NCBI GenBank assembly: GCA_023386265.1
Contig: JAEWKA010000004.1
Span: forward strand, 248,001 to 312,000
DNA: 64,000 nucleotides
Source: Bacillota bacterium
Lineage (GTDB): Bacteria; Bacillota; Clostridia; Oscillospirales; Oscillospiraceae
Direction of reading: 5' to 3'
Program-made: the position numbers and the translations under genes
Shown here: positions 1-7,504 of the stretch, piece after piece
Layout of the letters: each line of letters starts with the position of its first letter
Numbering within the stretch: position 1 is the stretch's first letter
The notes under the pieces: generated by a model
Databases searched by the model: none
Told to the model about the DNA's origin: nothing
Seen by the model: only the letters and a program-made list of their open reading frames with translations

Positions 1-1
1 T

Positions 2-829
2 GAGGCAGCGTATAGGCTTCTGGCTCTTTGCCAGAACGACCATATGACGCATAATGATCCCAAAGAGGGCAAAATTGAGCTTCGAGCAGATTGCGACGGT
101 CTGTTTACTGTTGATGTTGAGCGCCTTCTAGCCCTTAACAGGCAGGATGAAGTTATGATTGCGACTCGTCACGGCAACACAGCCGTCAAGAAAGGCGACA
201 AGCTGGCGGGTATGCGCGTGATACCCTTGATAATAGAAGACGAAAAAATCAAAATAACGGAAAAATTAGCAGGAAGCGAACCCCTGCTTGCGATACTGCC
301 TTGGAAGCTCCGAACTGCCGCTATTATAACCACAGGCAGCGAAGTTGCTAAGGGGATTATAAAAGACGCCTTTACTCCCGTCGTTGCGGATAAGCTTGCG
401 GCTTTCGGGATTTCTGTAATTTATCACAGCGTTGTGGGCGACGACCGAAAAGCACTTGTGGCGGAGATATTAAAGGCTAAGGATAGCGGCGCGGATATTG
501 TCATTTGTACCGGCGGCATGAGCGTCGATCCCGACGATCAGACGCCGGGTGCTATACGTGAAAGCGGAGCTAAGGTCGTCCGTTACGGCGCTCCTGTTTT
601 GCCTGGAGCAATGCTGCTGCTCGGTTACTATGATGACGGAACTCCGGTTATGGGGCTGCCCGGATGTGTTATGTATGCGAAAGCCACGATTTTCGATTTG
701 CTTTTACCTCGTATCGTTGCGGGTGTAACTGTAACAAGCGAAGATATTGCAAGGCTTGGTCACGGCGGGCTATGCCTCGGCTGTGAAGAATGCCATTATC
801 CTGTCTGTCCCTTTGGAAAAGGGGACTGA
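2..829 (+). CDS. Molybdopterin-binding protein, 5' end cut off by the window
   Basis: The frame is open from base 2 through the ATG at 44. The residues before that ATG read like the middle of the known family, so the true start lies left of the window and the ATG is probably internal. A MoCF-biosynthesis (MoaB/MogA-type) domain occupies roughly the second half, shown by TTGSEV, CTGGMSVDPDD and MGLPGCVMY. The protein ends in a cysteine-rich tail, CLGCEECHYPVCPFGKG. Homologues of about 340 residues with this tail sit beside moeA in clostridia and are thought to bind molybdopterin; the reaction is not established. It leads the molybdenum-cofactor operon and its stop is 3 bases before moeA. Confidence 0.85.
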   Translation, partial: EAAYRLLALCQNDHMTHNDPKEGKIELRADCDGLFTVDVERLLALNRQDEVMIATRHGNTAVKKGDKLAGMRVIPLIIEDEKIKITEKLAGSEPLLAILPWKLRTAAIITTGSEVAKGIIKDAFTPVVADKLAAFGISVIYHSVVGDDRKALVAEILKAKDSGADIVICTGGMSVDPDDQTPGAIRESGAKVVRYGAPVLPGAMLLLGYYDDGTPVMGLPGCVMYAKATIFDLLLPRIVAGVTVTSEDIARLGHGGLCLGCEECHYPVCPFGKGD

Positions 830-832
830 GTA

Positions 833-2050
833 ATGAGGATTACTTTAGAAGAAGCAACTGCGCTAATTCGTAATAGGCTTAGTCCGCTTGCGCCCATTCG
901 GCTGCCTCTTTTCGATGCCTTAGGCTGCGTTACAGCGGAGAGAGTGAAGGCGCAGATGGATCAGCCGCCCTTTCCTCGCTCGCCCTATGACGGCTACGCT
1001 CTGAGAGCTTCAGACAGTGGCGGCGCTTCGCGTGAAAATTCCGTTTCACTGCTTGTAATCGGACAAAGCTTCGCCGGAAAACCGGCAAATATAACAGTCG
1101 GCAGGGGCGAGGCAGTGCGAATAATGACGGGCGGCGTCATCCCTGAGGGTGCGGATTGCGTCATTCCGCAGGAGCTTACCGACGAGGGTGAACAGACTGT
1201 CAAAATATATAAAGCTCTGAAACCTTTTGAAAACTATTGCCGGCAGGGCGAAGATTTTCAAAAAGATACTGAAATTTTTCCGTGTGGAATAACTGTAACC
1301 GCAGCCGTTTCCGGCGTTGCCGCTAGTGCGGGATGTACTGAGATTTTATTATTTCCAAAACCCAGAGTTTCCGTGCTTTCAACAGGTGACGAGCTCCAGA
1401 TTCTCGGACTTCCGCTCGAAAAGGGACAGATTTATAGCTCGAATTCTCCGTATCTGGCAGGACGTCTTGACGAGCTTCATTTGCCGGTTTCTCAAATCGC
1501 TCATATCCAAGATGAAATTTCTGAGCTTGTGAGCGTCTTTAAAACGGCTAACGAAAACACCGATATAATTATCTGTACGGGCGGAGTTTCAGCAGGTCAG
1601 AAAGATTTGGTTCCGGACGCTCTGAAAAGTCTCGGCGCAGAGATAATTTTCCATGGAGTTGAAATTAAGCCCGGAATGCCTGCGGCTTTAGCGATACTCG
1701 ATGGCAAGCCGGTTGTTGCCCTATCCGGCAATCCTTTTGCCTGTGCGGTCACATTCGAACTGCTTGCAAGACCCGCGCTTGCGGTTCTTGCTTCAAATCC
1801 ACTCATAGAGGCGCGCCGCATAAAAACAACGCTTTTGGATAACTTTGCCAAAGATCGTCCTGTACGCAGATTTGTGCATGGGCTGCTTAATGACGGTACG
1901 GTTTCTATTGGCGGAGAGCAGGGGAGCGGTCAGCTCCGCACGATGATTGGCAGCAACTGCCTAGTCGAGCTTTCGGCAGGGCATGGGTCCTTGTCTTCGG
2001 GAACGGTCGTCGATGTGTATATGCTGGAGGGTAGTATATATGGCGGTTAG
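833..2050 (+). CDS. moeA: Molybdopterin molybdenumtransferase MoeA
   Basis: MoeA inserts molybdate into adenylylated molybdopterin to give the active molybdenum cofactor in the cytoplasm. The 405-residue length is normal for the family. The N-terminal part carries PPFPRSPYDGYALRASD and MTGGVIPEGADCVI. The central MoCF domain shows STGDEL, CTGGVSAGQKD, KPGMPAALA and SGNPFA. A small C-terminal beta domain follows from about residue 330. It starts 3 bases after the upstream molybdopterin-binding gene and overlaps mobB by 11 bases, so translation is probably coupled. The molybdenum hydroxylases encoded at 21.2-27.5 kb are obvious clients. Confidence 0.95.
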   Translation: MRITLEEATALIRNRLSPLAPIRLPLFDALGCVTAERVKAQMDQPPFPRSPYDGYALRASDSGGASRENSVSLLVIGQSFAGKPANITVGRGEAVRIMTGGVIPEGADCVIPQELTDEGEQTVKIYKALKPFENYCRQGEDFQKDTEIFPCGITVTAAVSGVAASAGCTEILLFPKPRVSVLSTGDELQILGLPLEKGQIYSSNSPYLAGRLDELHLPVSQIAHIQDEISELVSVFKTANENTDIIICTGGVSAGQKDLVPDALKSLGAEIIFHGVEIKPGMPAALAILDGKPVVALSGNPFACAVTFELLARPALAVLASNPLIEARRIKTTLLDNFAKDRPVRRFVHGLLNDGTVSIGGEQGSGQLRTMIGSNCLVELSAGHGSLSSGTVVDVYMLEGSIYGG

Positions 2051-2543
2051 ACCTGTGCTTCTGGCTGTGAGCGGCGTAAAGAATTCCGGCAAAACGACTC
2101 TTATCGAGCGTCTTCTGCCGCTTCTTGCTGAAAAGGGCATACGCACTGCCGTTATAAAGCACGACGGGCACGGGTTCACGCCGGATACTCCAGAGACTGA
2201 CAGCTTTAGGTATTTTTCAGCCGGAGCCTGCGGCACGGCTGTATTTGACGGTGAGAAGTTTTCACTCTCGAGGAGAGCGTCTGTCTCGGAGAAGGAACTG
2301 ATTGCTTTTTTCCCTGACATCGACCTGATTCTTTTAGAGGGTTTCAAAAATTCGTCATATAAAAAGCTTGAGCTCGTTCGAGGGGGAGTGTCATCTTCTC
2401 CCGTATGTGACCCCGGAACATGTATCGCTTTAATCAGCGACCTTGACCTTATAACAAATTTGCCGCTGTTTCATCCCGATGCGGTAGAGGATATTTCGGC
2501 TTTTATTGCCATATACACAGAAAAAGGAGCTAACAATGATTGA
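2040..2543 (+). CDS. mobB: Molybdopterin-guanine dinucleotide biosynthesis adaptor MobB
   Basis: This small P-loop GTPase assists nucleotide attachment to the molybdenum cofactor. I chose the ATG at 2040, giving 167 residues, because the family begins a few residues before the P-loop; here GVKNSGKTTL starts near residue 11. A longer reading from 1983 only adds residues that overlap the end of moeA. The motif LILLEGFKNS is the usual MobB region following the second beta strand. The start lies inside moeA and the end overlaps moaA by 8 bases. No mobA is visible here; the nearby mocA at 32.6 kb would give the cytosine rather than the guanine dinucleotide cofactor, so the partner is uncertain. 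Confidence 0.88.
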   Translation: MAVRPVLLAVSGVKNSGKTTLIERLLPLLAEKGIRTAVIKHDGHGFTPDTPETDSFRYFSAGACGTAVFDGEKFSLSRRASVSEKELIAFFPDIDLILLEGFKNSSYKKLELVRGGVSSSPVCDPGTCIALISDLDLITNLPLFHPDAVEDISAFIAIYTEKGANND

Positions 2544-3507
2544 CAGCTTCGGAAGAACCATTGATTATGTCCGTGTTTCCGTAACGGATCGCTGTGACCT
2601 GCGCTGTTTTTACTGTATGCCGGAAAGCGGAATACAGCAGCTTTCACACAGTGAAATACTTCGTTTTGAGGAAATTGTTCGCATCGTGCGGCTTCTCGCA
2701 AAATTGGGTATTAAAAAAGTCCGGCTTACAGGCGGTGAACCGCTGGTTCGAAAAGGGCTCCCAACACTTGTGAAGGAAATCAAACACATTGATGGTATTG
2801 AAAATGTTCACCTCACAACTAACGGTATGTTACTCGCGGAAAATCTTCCCACTCTCGTCGAGGCGGGGCTTGACGGCATAAACATTAGCCTAGACTCGCT
2901 GAGTGAAGAAACCTTTGAGATAATAACACACCGCAGCGGAGTGGATAAGGTTTTGCACTCTGTTGACGCGGCTTTGTCCTATCCGCAGCTCAGGGTAAAA
3001 ATTAACTGTGTTCCCTCTGAATTGAACAGAAATGAGATTATACCGCTCACCAGACACTTTCTGCAGAATGAAAGACTGTCACTTCGCTTTATCGAGATGA
3101 TGCCCATTGGGCTTGGCAAAGATTGCACCGGTATTGCGGAAAACGAGCTCGCGCAGATGCTGCAAAGCGAATTCGGCGAGCTATCGCAATTGCCCAATGA
3201 AGCAGGCGGTGGACCGAGCCGATACTACAAGCTCGGGAATCTTCCCGGGCGCGTCGGGTTCATTAGCGCAGTCAGCCACGCTTTTTGTTCTGAATGTGAC
3301 CGCATCAGGCTAACTGCAAACGGATTTTTGAAAACCTGTCTGCAGTATGATTGCGGAACTCAGCTCCGCCCTCTGCTTGAGTTGAGCGATGAGGAGCTTT
3401 TAGAAGTGCTTCGCCAGACGATTTTAAACAAACCCGAGCGGCACTGCTTTGCCTCAAATACAGGCTCAGGGTTGGAACAGCACATCATGTCGCAAATCGG
3501 AGGATAA
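2536..3507 (+). CDS. moaA: GTP 3',8-cyclase MoaA (radical SAM)
   Basis: MoaA catalyses the first step of molybdopterin synthesis, converting GTP to 3',8-cyclo-GTP with a radical-SAM cluster. The ATG at 2536 has an AAAGGAG site 6 bases upstream and gives 323 residues, typical for MoaA. The radical-SAM motif CDLRCFYC is at residues 20-27. A second cluster-binding region near the C-terminus contains FCSECDRIR and a later KTC. The protein ends in Gly-Gly, the conserved functional C-terminus of MoaA. The partners MoaC, MoaD and MoaE are not in this window and must be elsewhere, possibly just upstream. Confidence 0.95.
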   Translation: MIDSFGRTIDYVRVSVTDRCDLRCFYCMPESGIQQLSHSEILRFEEIVRIVRLLAKLGIKKVRLTGGEPLVRKGLPTLVKEIKHIDGIENVHLTTNGMLLAENLPTLVEAGLDGINISLDSLSEETFEIITHRSGVDKVLHSVDAALSYPQLRVKINCVPSELNRNEIIPLTRHFLQNERLSLRFIEMMPIGLGKDCTGIAENELAQMLQSEFGELSQLPNEAGGGPSRYYKLGNLPGRVGFISAVSHAFCSECDRIRLTANGFLKTCLQYDCGTQLRPLLELSDEELLEVLRQTILNKPERHCFASNTGSGLEQHIMSQIGG

Positions 3508-3515
3508 GAGGAACA

Positions 3516-3959
3516 ATGGGAAATATTATAGCTGTTTGCACGAGTTCGGTTAAAGGCGTACAGAAGAAAAACGTCGGCACAGTAAAGCTCGTTGCCGACT
3601 GGGGACTAGAGGGCGATGCCCATGCAGGTAAGTGGCACCGTCAGGTTTCGCTTCTGTCCCACGATAAAATCGAGGAGTTTCGGGCAAGGGGAGCCGAAGT
3701 TGCGGACGGCGCTTTCGGCGAAAACCTTGTGGTTTCAGGTATAGACTTCCGAGCACTTCCGATTGGCACGCGTTTTGCGGTCAATGATGTTCTGCTGGAG
3801 CTCACACAGATTGGCAAGGAATGTCACAGCGGCTGTGAAATATTCAAAAAAATGGGCGACTGCATCATGCCCCGTGAGGGCGTATTTGCTCGGGTATTAA
3901 ACGGCGGAACAATAAACGTCGGCGATACACTCACTGTATTACCTGCCACAGAGTATTAA
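3516..3959 (+). CDS. MOSC domain protein
   Basis: This 147-residue single-domain protein matches the MOSC fold, which is found in molybdenum cofactor sulfurases and mARC-type enzymes. It shows GLEGDAHAGKWHRQVSLL near the N-terminus, GAFGENLVVSG, and a cysteine segment GKECHSGCEIF containing the cysteine expected for sulfur or cofactor handling. In clostridia such proteins are encoded with moaA and mogA and are thought to act in cofactor handling or sulfuration; the exact reaction is unknown. It lies 8 bases after moaA and 18 bases before modA, inside the operon. Confidence 0.85.
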   Translation: MGNIIAVCTSSVKGVQKKNVGTVKLVADWGLEGDAHAGKWHRQVSLLSHDKIEEFRARGAEVADGAFGENLVVSGIDFRALPIGTRFAVNDVLLELTQIGKECHSGCEIFKKMGDCIMPREGVFARVLNGGTINVGDTLTVLPATEY

Positions 3960-3977
3960 ATTACAGGAGAGTATAGA

Positions 3978-4823
3978 ATGAAAAGACTTATCGCACTATC
4001 TCTGGCTATTGTAATGTCTATGTCCTTTGCTGCCTGCGGCAAAGCTTCGACTGAGCCCAGTACGTCACCTGCTGTGGAGACTCCGCAGTCCTCGGAAGAG
4101 CCCGTTGAGCTGACGGTATTTGCTGCTGCTTCGATGACCGAAACTCTAAATCAGGTCATCGAGCTATATAAATCCGTCGCTCCTAATGTTTCAATTACCC
4201 CCACCTATGATTCCTCCGGCACACTGATGACGCAGATAACCGAAGGCGCCGAATGCGACCTTTTCATCTCGGCGGCTCAAAAGCAGATCAACGCACTTGA
4301 CATCACGCAGGACGCCGAAAAGAATCCGGATAAGCTGGACTTCATCAATTCCGATACCCGTATAAATATACTAGAAAACAAGGTCGTCCTTGTCGTTCCC
4401 AAGGGAAACCCTGCAAATATTACGAAGTTTGCCGATATTGCAAATGCAAAGATGATTGCTATCGGCAATAGCGACACTCCCTTTGGAAGCTATACTCTCG
4501 ATATTATAAAGTATGTCGGAGTGGATATTGCGGCGCTTGAGAGCGCAGGCAAGGTCACCTATGGCTCCAATGTAAAAGAAGTAACGACTCAAGTTACAGA
4601 AGGTACGGTTGACTGTGGCATTGTCTATGCGACTGACGCAAACGTGGCGGGTCTAACAGTTGTTGATACGGCGACGACTGATATGTGCAAACAGGTTGTC
4701 TATCCTGCCGCAGTTCTTAAGGCGAGCAAAAACCCTGAAGCAGCAAAGGCATTTCTTAAATTTCTGAAATCTGATGAAGCCATGGCAATTTTTCAAAAAG
4801 TTGGTTTTACAAAGGTAAAATAA
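3978..4823 (+). CDS. modA: Molybdate ABC transporter substrate-binding lipoprotein ModA
   Basis: ModA captures molybdate or tungstate outside the membrane and delivers it to ModBC. The 281-residue protein begins with a lipoprotein signal peptide whose lipobox ends at Cys20 (SFAAC), so it should be anchored to the outer face of the membrane. A Ser/Pro/Glu-rich linker follows, then the binding domain opening with LTVFAAASMTETL. Other family-typical segments are DSSGTLMTQI, DLFISAA and VPKGNP. The start has AGGAGAG upstream. A hairpin separates it from modB and may let ModA be made in excess over the permease. Confidence 0.95.
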   Translation: MKRLIALSLAIVMSMSFAACGKASTEPSTSPAVETPQSSEEPVELTVFAAASMTETLNQVIELYKSVAPNVSITPTYDSSGTLMTQITEGAECDLFISAAQKQINALDITQDAEKNPDKLDFINSDTRINILENKVVLVVPKGNPANITKFADIANAKMIAIGNSDTPFGSYTLDIIKYVGVDIAALESAGKVTYGSNVKEVTTQVTEGTVDCGIVYATDANVAGLTVVDTATTDMCKQVVYPAAVLKASKNPEAAKAFLKFLKSDEAMAIFQKVGFTKVK

Positions 4824-4860
4824 AGTAGTATTATATGGTCGATAACGTCGAAATGCGGCG

Positions 4861-4892
4861 AAGGGAAATCTCATCTGCCAGAGGTTTCCCTT
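4861..4892 (+). terminator. Hairpin between modA and modB
   Basis: The arms 4861-4872 and 4881-4892 (AAGGGAAATCTC and its near complement) form a stem with one mismatch. It is followed after a few bases by a short T run in ATTTTTC. It sits in the 116-base gap between modA and modB, the only sizeable gap in the operon. It may be a leaky terminator or a 3' stabilising structure giving more ModA than ModBC. This is inference from structure and position. Confidence 0.55.
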
Positions 4893-4939
4893 TATCCGAT
4901 TTTTCTATAGTTTAAAAAAAGCAGCTTAGGAGGTGGGCA

Positions 4940-5611
4940 ATGGACTGGTTTCCGCTTATTAATTCGCTTAGAATAGCCGCGATATCCACAGTGGTCATCT
5001 TTTTTGCCGGTATATTTGCGGCTTACTACATTGATAAAACGCCTCGGCTGGTCAAGGGAATACTTGACGTACTTCTGACTTTGCCGCTTGTTCTTCCGCC
5101 TACGGTAGTGGGTTATCTTCTGCTGCGGCTGCTCGGACCAAGGCACCCAGTAGGCCAATGGTTTCTTGAGGTATTTAGTACAAAGCTCGTTATGACTTGG
5201 TGGTCGGCAATTTTCGCATCGGTGGTCGTTGCATTTCCACTTATGTACCGCACCGCCCGCGGCGCCTTTGCGAGCTTCGACAGTACGCTCTCCGATGCCG
5301 GTCGTACTCTCGGACTGTCGAATATCTATATTTTTTGGCGCATCCGCATGCCCTATTGCAAAATGGGCATCCTCGCTGGCACTGTTTTGGCTTTTGCCCG
5401 CGCCTTGGGCGAATATGGTGCAACGTCGATGATTGCCGGCTATACTCCGGGCAGAACCGCAACGATTTCAACTACCGTCTATCAGCTTTGGCGAACTGGC
5501 GACGACGCGCTTGCCTTGAAATGGGTACTCGTAAACATTGCAATCTCCGCAATTGTTCTCTTGTCAATAAATTTCCTTGAAAAAAGCCGCCGCCGGAAGG
5601 AGGTGGCCTGA
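4940..5611 (+). CDS. modB: Molybdate ABC transporter permease ModB
   Basis: This inner-membrane channel subunit of the molybdate importer is 223 residues long with about five or six hydrophobic segments, normal for ModB. The cytoplasmic coupling loop is visible as LSDAGRTLGLSNIYIFWRI, followed by the conserved FARALGEYGA segment. An AGGAGGTG ribosome site precedes the ATG. The stop codon overlaps the modC start by one base, indicating coupled translation of permease and ATPase. Confidence 0.95.
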   Translation: MDWFPLINSLRIAAISTVVIFFAGIFAAYYIDKTPRLVKGILDVLLTLPLVLPPTVVGYLLLRLLGPRHPVGQWFLEVFSTKLVMTWWSAIFASVVVAFPLMYRTARGAFASFDSTLSDAGRTLGLSNIYIFWRIRMPYCKMGILAGTVLAFARALGEYGATSMIAGYTPGRTATISTTVYQLWRTGDDALALKWVLVNIAISAIVLLSINFLEKSRRRKEVA

Positions 5612-6654
5612 TGGCTCTGTTTGTTGACATTGAAAAACGTCTTGGTGATTTTCATTTGAATGTCAAATTTGAGGCTGAAAACGAAACGCTTGCTCTTCTT
5701 GGCTCCTCAGGCTGCGGCAAGAGTGTCACGCTCCGCTGCATTGCCGGAATAATGACACCCGACGAGGGGCATATCGAGCTGAATGGACGCGTTTTCTTCG
5801 ACAGCGATAAAAAAATCAACCTCTCGCCCCAGAAGCGGCGCGTGGGCTACCTTTTTCAGCAGTATGCCCTGTTTCCTAATATGACGGTTGAACAGAACAT
5901 TGCTGTTGCGGTGAGCGATAAAAAGAGACGAAAAGACGTCGCCGCCGAAATGCTCCGCGCTTTCAGGTTAGTGGACGAGGCTCACAAGCGCCCGGACGAG
6001 CTTTCAGGAGGTCAGCAGCAGAGAACAGCTCTTGCGCGCATACTGGCGACAAATCCTCAAATATTGCTTTTGGATGAGCCTTTTTCCGCGCTTGACAGCT
6101 ACCTGAGAAGCCAGCTTGAGCTTGAGCTGATGGACACGCTTTCAAAATTTCACGGAAACGTCATCTGGGTTTCACATGACAGGGGAGAGGTTTTCAGAAA
6201 TTGCTCCCACGTATGCGTAGTCGATAACGGAAAATCCGAATCCGTTGTCACAATGCATTCGCTCTTTCACAATCCCGGAACGGAGTCTGCCGCAAGGCTT
6301 TCCGGCTGCAAAAATTTTGTTGCCGTAACACCAGATGGCGACACAGTTAAAATCCCGGAATGGTCCGTTGCTCTGCAATGCGGCAGACCAGTATCAAATG
6401 ATGTCATCTCTGTTGGGCTTCGAGCGCACTATTTTCGATTTGCATCTCTAGGCGAGGAAAACGCCATAAGCTGCAAGGTTGAAAGAGTCATAGAAGATGT
6501 GTTTTCAGAAATATTAATGCTACGCCCAGTGAGCTGCCGACCGGACGCTCAAATAATTCGAATGGAAATAGGGAAGAGGCTTTGGCTTGCCCAGCCTGAT
6601 AAAACGACAGTTACGATTAGTATCGCGCCGCAGGATATTCTGCTTTTGCGCTAA
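5611..6654 (+). CDS. modC: Molybdate ABC transporter ATP-binding protein ModC
   Basis: This is the ATPase that powers molybdate import. All ABC motifs are present: Walker A GSSGCGKS at residues 31-38, a Q-loop at LFQQYALFPNMT, signature LSGGQQQR, Walker B ILLLDEP and the switch histidine in WVSHDRGE. The C-terminal 120 residues form a regulatory region of the TOBE/MOP position, but it is divergent and I cannot confirm a molybdate-binding site. Its start overlaps the modB stop. The 347-residue length agrees with ModC. Confidence 0.93.
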   Translation: MALFVDIEKRLGDFHLNVKFEAENETLALLGSSGCGKSVTLRCIAGIMTPDEGHIELNGRVFFDSDKKINLSPQKRRVGYLFQQYALFPNMTVEQNIAVAVSDKKRRKDVAAEMLRAFRLVDEAHKRPDELSGGQQQRTALARILATNPQILLLDEPFSALDSYLRSQLELELMDTLSKFHGNVIWVSHDRGEVFRNCSHVCVVDNGKSESVVTMHSLFHNPGTESAARLSGCKNFVAVTPDGDTVKIPEWSVALQCGRPVSNDVISVGLRAHYFRFASLGEENAISCKVERVIEDVFSEILMLRPVSCRPDAQIIRMEIGKRLWLAQPDKTTVTISIAPQDILLLR

Positions 6655-6666
6655 GGAGGAGTTATT

Positions 6667-7164
6667 ATGTTCAGTGCCGCTGTAATTACCGTCAGTGACC
6701 GCTGTAATCGCGGTAAACGCATGGATGAGGGTGGTCCACTTGTCGCCGAAATACTGAGGAACGCCGGATATACCGTTACTCTCACAATGATTGTTCCTGA
6801 TGAGCAGGACCAGATTGAAGCCGTTCTAAAAAAAATAGCGGATGAAAGAGCGGTCAACCTTATCGTCACTACAGGGGGAACTGGCTTCGCTCCACGCGAC
6901 GTAACGCCGGAGGCAACTCTTGCGATCTGCGAAAAGCTCACTCCCGGAATACCGGAAGCCATGCGCTATGCTTCTCTTAAAATTACTTCACGCGCCATGC
7001 TCTCGCGTGCTCAGGCAGGCATACGCCGAGACACGCTCATAATAAACCTACCAGGCTCACCCAAGGCCGCGAAGGAAAATCTTGAGGCCGTTCTGCCCGC
7101 GCTCGACCACGGACTCACTATGCTTCAGGGAGAGCCTGCCGACTGCGCAAAACTAAGCAACTGA
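6667..7164 (+). CDS. mogA: Molybdopterin adenylyltransferase, MogA/MoaB type
   Basis: The protein adenylylates molybdopterin, preparing it for MoeA. It is 165 residues, a single MoCF domain: AVITVSDRCNRGKRMDEGGP at the start, then VTTGGTGFAPRDVTPEAT and NLPGSPKAAKENLEAVLPAL. The Gly-rich TTGGTG loop and the downstream Asp are the substrate-binding residues in this family. It has an AAGGAGG site and closes the molybdenum operon; a hairpin follows. MogA and MoaB cannot be cleanly separated by eye, but the operon with moeA fits MogA. Confidence 0.9.
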   Translation: MFSAAVITVSDRCNRGKRMDEGGPLVAEILRNAGYTVTLTMIVPDEQDQIEAVLKKIADERAVNLIVTTGGTGFAPRDVTPEATLAICEKLTPGIPEAMRYASLKITSRAMLSRAQAGIRRDTLIINLPGSPKAAKENLEAVLPALDHGLTMLQGEPADCAKLSN

Positions 7165-7180
7165 ATTAGAAATGAATTTG

Positions 7181-7216
7181 CATGACCTGCGAGGATGATT
7201 ATTCTTGCAGGTCATG
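7181..7216 (+). terminator. Hairpin ending the molybdenum cofactor operon
   Basis: The perfect 10-base inverted repeat CATGACCTGC (7181-7190) / GCAGGTCATG (7207-7216) lies 17 bases after the mogA stop and is followed by only a short T run. It is probably a moderate terminator, separating the operon from the riboswitch-controlled guanine deaminase gene. Confidence 0.6.
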
Positions 7217-7276
7217 GTTTGCGGTGTTGATGCTGAAAATTTGAAAATAATACTTAGTATTTTAGCTCAAGACAGC

Positions 7277-7304
7277 TTGCATTTTATGAAAAGTGCTATA
7301 TAAT
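7277..7304 (+). promoter_or_regulatory. Sigma-A type promoter of the guanine deaminase transcript
   Basis: A TTGCAT -35 box (7277-7282) is separated by 16 bases from a TATAAT -10 box (7299-7304). Transcription would start near 7311, about 30 bases before the riboswitch aptamer, as expected for a leader-controlled gene. Confidence 0.7.
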
Positions 7305-7340
7305 ATATTTGCGGATAAGAAGCTAACAATTTAATATGTG

Positions 7341-7405
7341 ATTTATATATGCTCATAATCTGGTTGAGCGTGTCTACCAACTACCTTTAATAGTTGTCTA
7401 TAAAT
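7341..7405 (+). ncRNA. Purine-type riboswitch aptamer upstream of guanine deaminase
   Basis: A three-way junction of the guanine-riboswitch fold can be drawn by hand. P1 is ATTTAT (7341-7346) with ATAAAT (7400-7405). P2 is 7351-7356 with 7364-7369. P3 is CAACTA (7378-7383) with TAGTTG (7391-7396). Loop L2 (7357-7363) keeps the GG and loop L3 (7384-7390) keeps the CC needed for the loop-loop contact. The J2/3 strand GTGTCTAC resembles the consensus GTTTCTAC. The J3/1 strand TCT keeps the pyrimidine C equivalent to xpt C74, which in known members specifies guanine-like ligands. Relative to the xpt aptamer, J1/2 is TAT instead of TAA and J3/1 is TCT instead of ACT, so the ligand may differ from guanine. 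Confidence 0.85.
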
Positions 7406-7447
7406 TCCTTGAATGGATTTATAGCAGCATATCGAGGTAGCTTTTTT
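7381..7447 (+). terminator. Riboswitch expression platform: terminator that competes with P1 and P3
   Basis: CTACCT (7381-7386), part of P3 and its loop, can pair with AGGTAG (7435-7440), which is followed by six T residues. Inside this hairpin, TATAAAT (7399-7405), the P1 3' strand, can pair with ATTTATA (7417-7423). Both terminator helices therefore use strands needed by the folded aptamer. Ligand binding should block termination and switch guaD on. This is inference from base pairing only. Confidence 0.7.
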
Positions 7448-7504
7448 ATTCCTTTTAAGAAGCAGGTAAATACGTAAATTCTATGTTAAGAAAGAGTGTG
7501 AATT

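Noticed and set aside
4823..4940. Molybdenum cofactor riboswitch in the molybdate operon
   Set aside because: The gap holds only a simple hairpin; the multi-stem Moco aptamer does not fit in the space. One could lie upstream of the window.
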